A stretch of DNA of 21,039 nt from Pseudopyrenochaeta lycopersici (taxonomy: Eukaryota > Ascomycota > Dothideomycetes > Pleosporales > Pseudopyrenochaetaceae), in contig NHZP01000173.1 of the NCBI GenBank assembly GCA_003313425.1, positions 1 to 21,039 of the forward strand, given 5' to 3'. The notes below the pieces were generated by a model. The model was not told the DNA's origin. It saw only the letters and a list, made by a program, of their open reading frames with translations, and did not search any database. Positions 19,279-21,039 of the stretch are shown in pieces. The stretch's first letter is position 1, and each line of letters starts with the position of its first letter. The translations under genes and the position numbers were made by a program.

Positions 19279-20816
19279 ATGAAAGCTGAACAGCAGTCCG
19301 CCCTTCTCGAGCTGGCGACGGAGGTTCACCAGCTGACAACTCAGATTGTCAAAGATCTGACTGCGAAGAATCTACGGGAGCCAACATTTGAAGTAGACTC
19401 CGAAACAGTGCTGGAAACTCCGGAGCAGATTGCCCTCCGCGCACGGCTGAATGATGGCCGCTCGAGATCTACTACGCCTCGTGAATGGCCCCAGAAACGA
19501 TGCGCGGACCTTCGTATGCTACTTGTACGATCTGGCAGCCTGGCAAGTAGCTTGTGAATTCAACTTCTTCGAAGCAATTTCCGAAGATAGAGTCGCTAAC
19601 ATCAAGAGATTGCGGAGAAAGTTGGAATGGACGAAGATCGCGTTGGTCGCTTCTTGCGCATGCTAGCTACGGACGGAGTTTTTGAGGAAGTGGAAAAGGA
19701 TGTGTTCAAACATACGTCCCGAAGTGTTCTTTACCTGAAAGACAAGCAGTGGCGGGATGTATGTACTATCAGCGCGATTATTCTGCTCGACGTTGGTAGA
19801 ATTACGATGCTAATACAGCCTATAGGTTGGATGAATTCTTCAGAGCAGCAACTGAGACTTCCGCAAGTATCCAGGAATCAACCCTCGTGAGCAATGGGCA
19901 GAAGAAAGCTTTTTGTGATGAGGCACAGAACGGATTTGTTTCAATTCTACAAGCAAGACCCACAACGAGCAGGTCGCTTTGCGAGCGCGATGGCTGGAGT
20001 CTCCAGACGCACTACTTCTCCTTCTCCAACTTGAGGTTACTGTGCTAACTTCCTTGTAGTCGAGCGCCATTTTGAAACTCTCAAGGAGAGCCTCTCTTGG
20101 GATCAAATCAGCAGAGGCAAAATCATCGCTGTCGGTGGTAGAAGTGGCCACATGAGTGTCTCGCTCGCCCGGGTAAGTTTGAAACAAACCCAATGCTCTA
20201 CAACAAGCTCACTTACAGCTGCTCGAGGCCTTCCCAAATCTTGAACTCATTGTCCAGGATTCTCTGACCATGCTGTCATCGGCTATCCAGAACGACTTCT
20301 CAGATCTCAATGGTCGAGTTACGTTCATGCCGCGACTTCTTCGCTACTCAACCCGTCTCAGGCGCACCAGCATATCTTTTGAGATACGTAACCAATAACT
20401 GGAACGACGTGGACTGTATCCGTATCTCCAGGGCGCTCCTCCTGCCTTGGAGAAAAGCACTCCTGGGACACCACTCTTGATCAACGATGTTGTACCGCCA
20501 ACACTGGGAGAAGCCTCAATTTTCCACGACAATCACATGTGCCAGGTTGACATCATGATGATGCTGGTCCTCGGGGCTAAACAGAGAACAGAAGAACAGT
20601 TCCGGCATTTGCTCTCGGATGCAGGTTCACGATTCAAGGTTAGCAAAGTTAAACTGATGTTGCTCTGAGACCATTCGCTAATGTCTCTTCCAGATCAAAG
20701 CTATTCACGGAAAGGGCAACATGAGCCAGATCGAGGCACATCTGGATATTGATGCAGCTCGCCATACGGAAGGCTTAGCTGTTGCCGAAGTCTCCAAAAG
20801 ATGCGTCAGCAGATGA
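19279..20816 (+). pseudogene. O-methyltransferase pseudogene (SAM-dependent, plant/fungal secondary-metabolism type)
   Basis: The pieces follow the order of fungal O-methyltransferases (Methyltransf_2 family), which methylate hydroxyls of polyketides and similar products with S-adenosylmethionine. ATG 19279 begins a helical N-terminal part; YDLAAWQVACEFNFFEAI and DEDRVGRFLRMLATDGVF form the winged-helix dimer region. The SAM-binding motif VGGRSGHMSVSLAR (about 20131-20172) is kept, as are NNWNDVDC, PGTPLLINDVVPP and MMMLVLGAKQRTEEQF. Introns at 20173-20218 (46 bases) and 20639-20693 (55 bases) look normal; a first intron lies near 19759-19825, with uncertain ends. Frame breaks seen: one extra base near 19456, one lost near 19602, two lost near 19920, a change around 20000-20035, one near 20333 and one near 20430. 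The stop is TGA 20814-20816. Unless these are sequencing errors, the gene is dead. No cluster partner is visible in the window. Confidence 0.85.
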
Positions 20817-21039
20817 CCAGGAGCAGGATGCATCCACTGTTGCCAACCAGCAGAAGCGGACTGGAACCCGTCTCTGATCTACTGGAGCGCCACATCACTG
20901 GGCTGCATGATGACCTGTGGAGTTCACTCTTGCCATCTCATTCAATGTAGCATACCCAGCATTGTATGCGAAACATGCATTGTATTGAGTAAGTGTAAAC
21001 CACGTCTCTTTTGGTGTATGTGCGTCCAGCCCGACTGGG
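20817..21039 (+). other. Downstream of O-methyltransferase relic; no confident gene
   Basis: A short plus frame overlapping the relic's end (ATG 20802 to TAG 20948-20950) gives about 49 residues with LLERHITGLHDDLW, but no family is recognised. It may be a chance frame or the edge of a gene outside the window. Confidence 0.3.

Overview
The window looks like accessory DNA from a filamentous ascomycete fungus, probably a Dothideomycete or a relative. This rests on short GT-AG introns of about 45-60 bases with CTAAC-like branch points, two genes of the fungal 2EXR/DUF7730-like type, a DUF7492-type secreted protein, a fungal O-methyltransferase and hAT and LINE relics. No bacterial-style operon, tRNA, rRNA or CRISPR array was seen. 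The species call is inference; the sequence alone does not name it.

Layout. 1-2730: a decayed hAT DNA transposon, transposase on the minus strand, with subterminal short repeats and ATCGAT-type palindromes. 2735-4268: short, coding-like but unresolved frames, with a TATA box at 3654. 4269-6322: no convincing gene. 6463-8320: two convergent 2EXR-like genes (plus, then minus; the second probably has a 53-base intron). 8321-9929: no gene, but it carries an inverted copy of a repeat also present at 3303-3430. 10082-10987: an intact nucleoside 2-deoxyribosyltransferase-like gene behind a TATA box. 11500-12522 (minus): an intact secreted DUF7492-type protein whose predicted mature N-terminus is histidine, resembling lytic polysaccharide monooxygenases (LPMOs). 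12892-13044: a 9-base tandem repeat and a (CA)n tract. 13014-14100: a 5'-truncated LINE whose 3' end runs into the (CA)n tract. 14101-19278: a long stretch without a confident gene, containing scattered intron-like signals and coding-like pieces. 19279-20816: an O-methyltransferase pseudogene with several frame breaks.

How it fits together. Intact, probably functional genes (2EXR pair, NDT-like, DUF7492) sit as islands between dead mobile elements and decayed genes. They show no obvious shared pathway. The strongest leads are the histidine-brace-like secreted protein, the NDT-like protein with extra N- and C-terminal regions, the inverted repeat pair around the 2EXR genes, and the O-methyltransferase relic, which may be a remnant of a lost secondary-metabolite locus. 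I found no clear previously undescribed multi-gene system.
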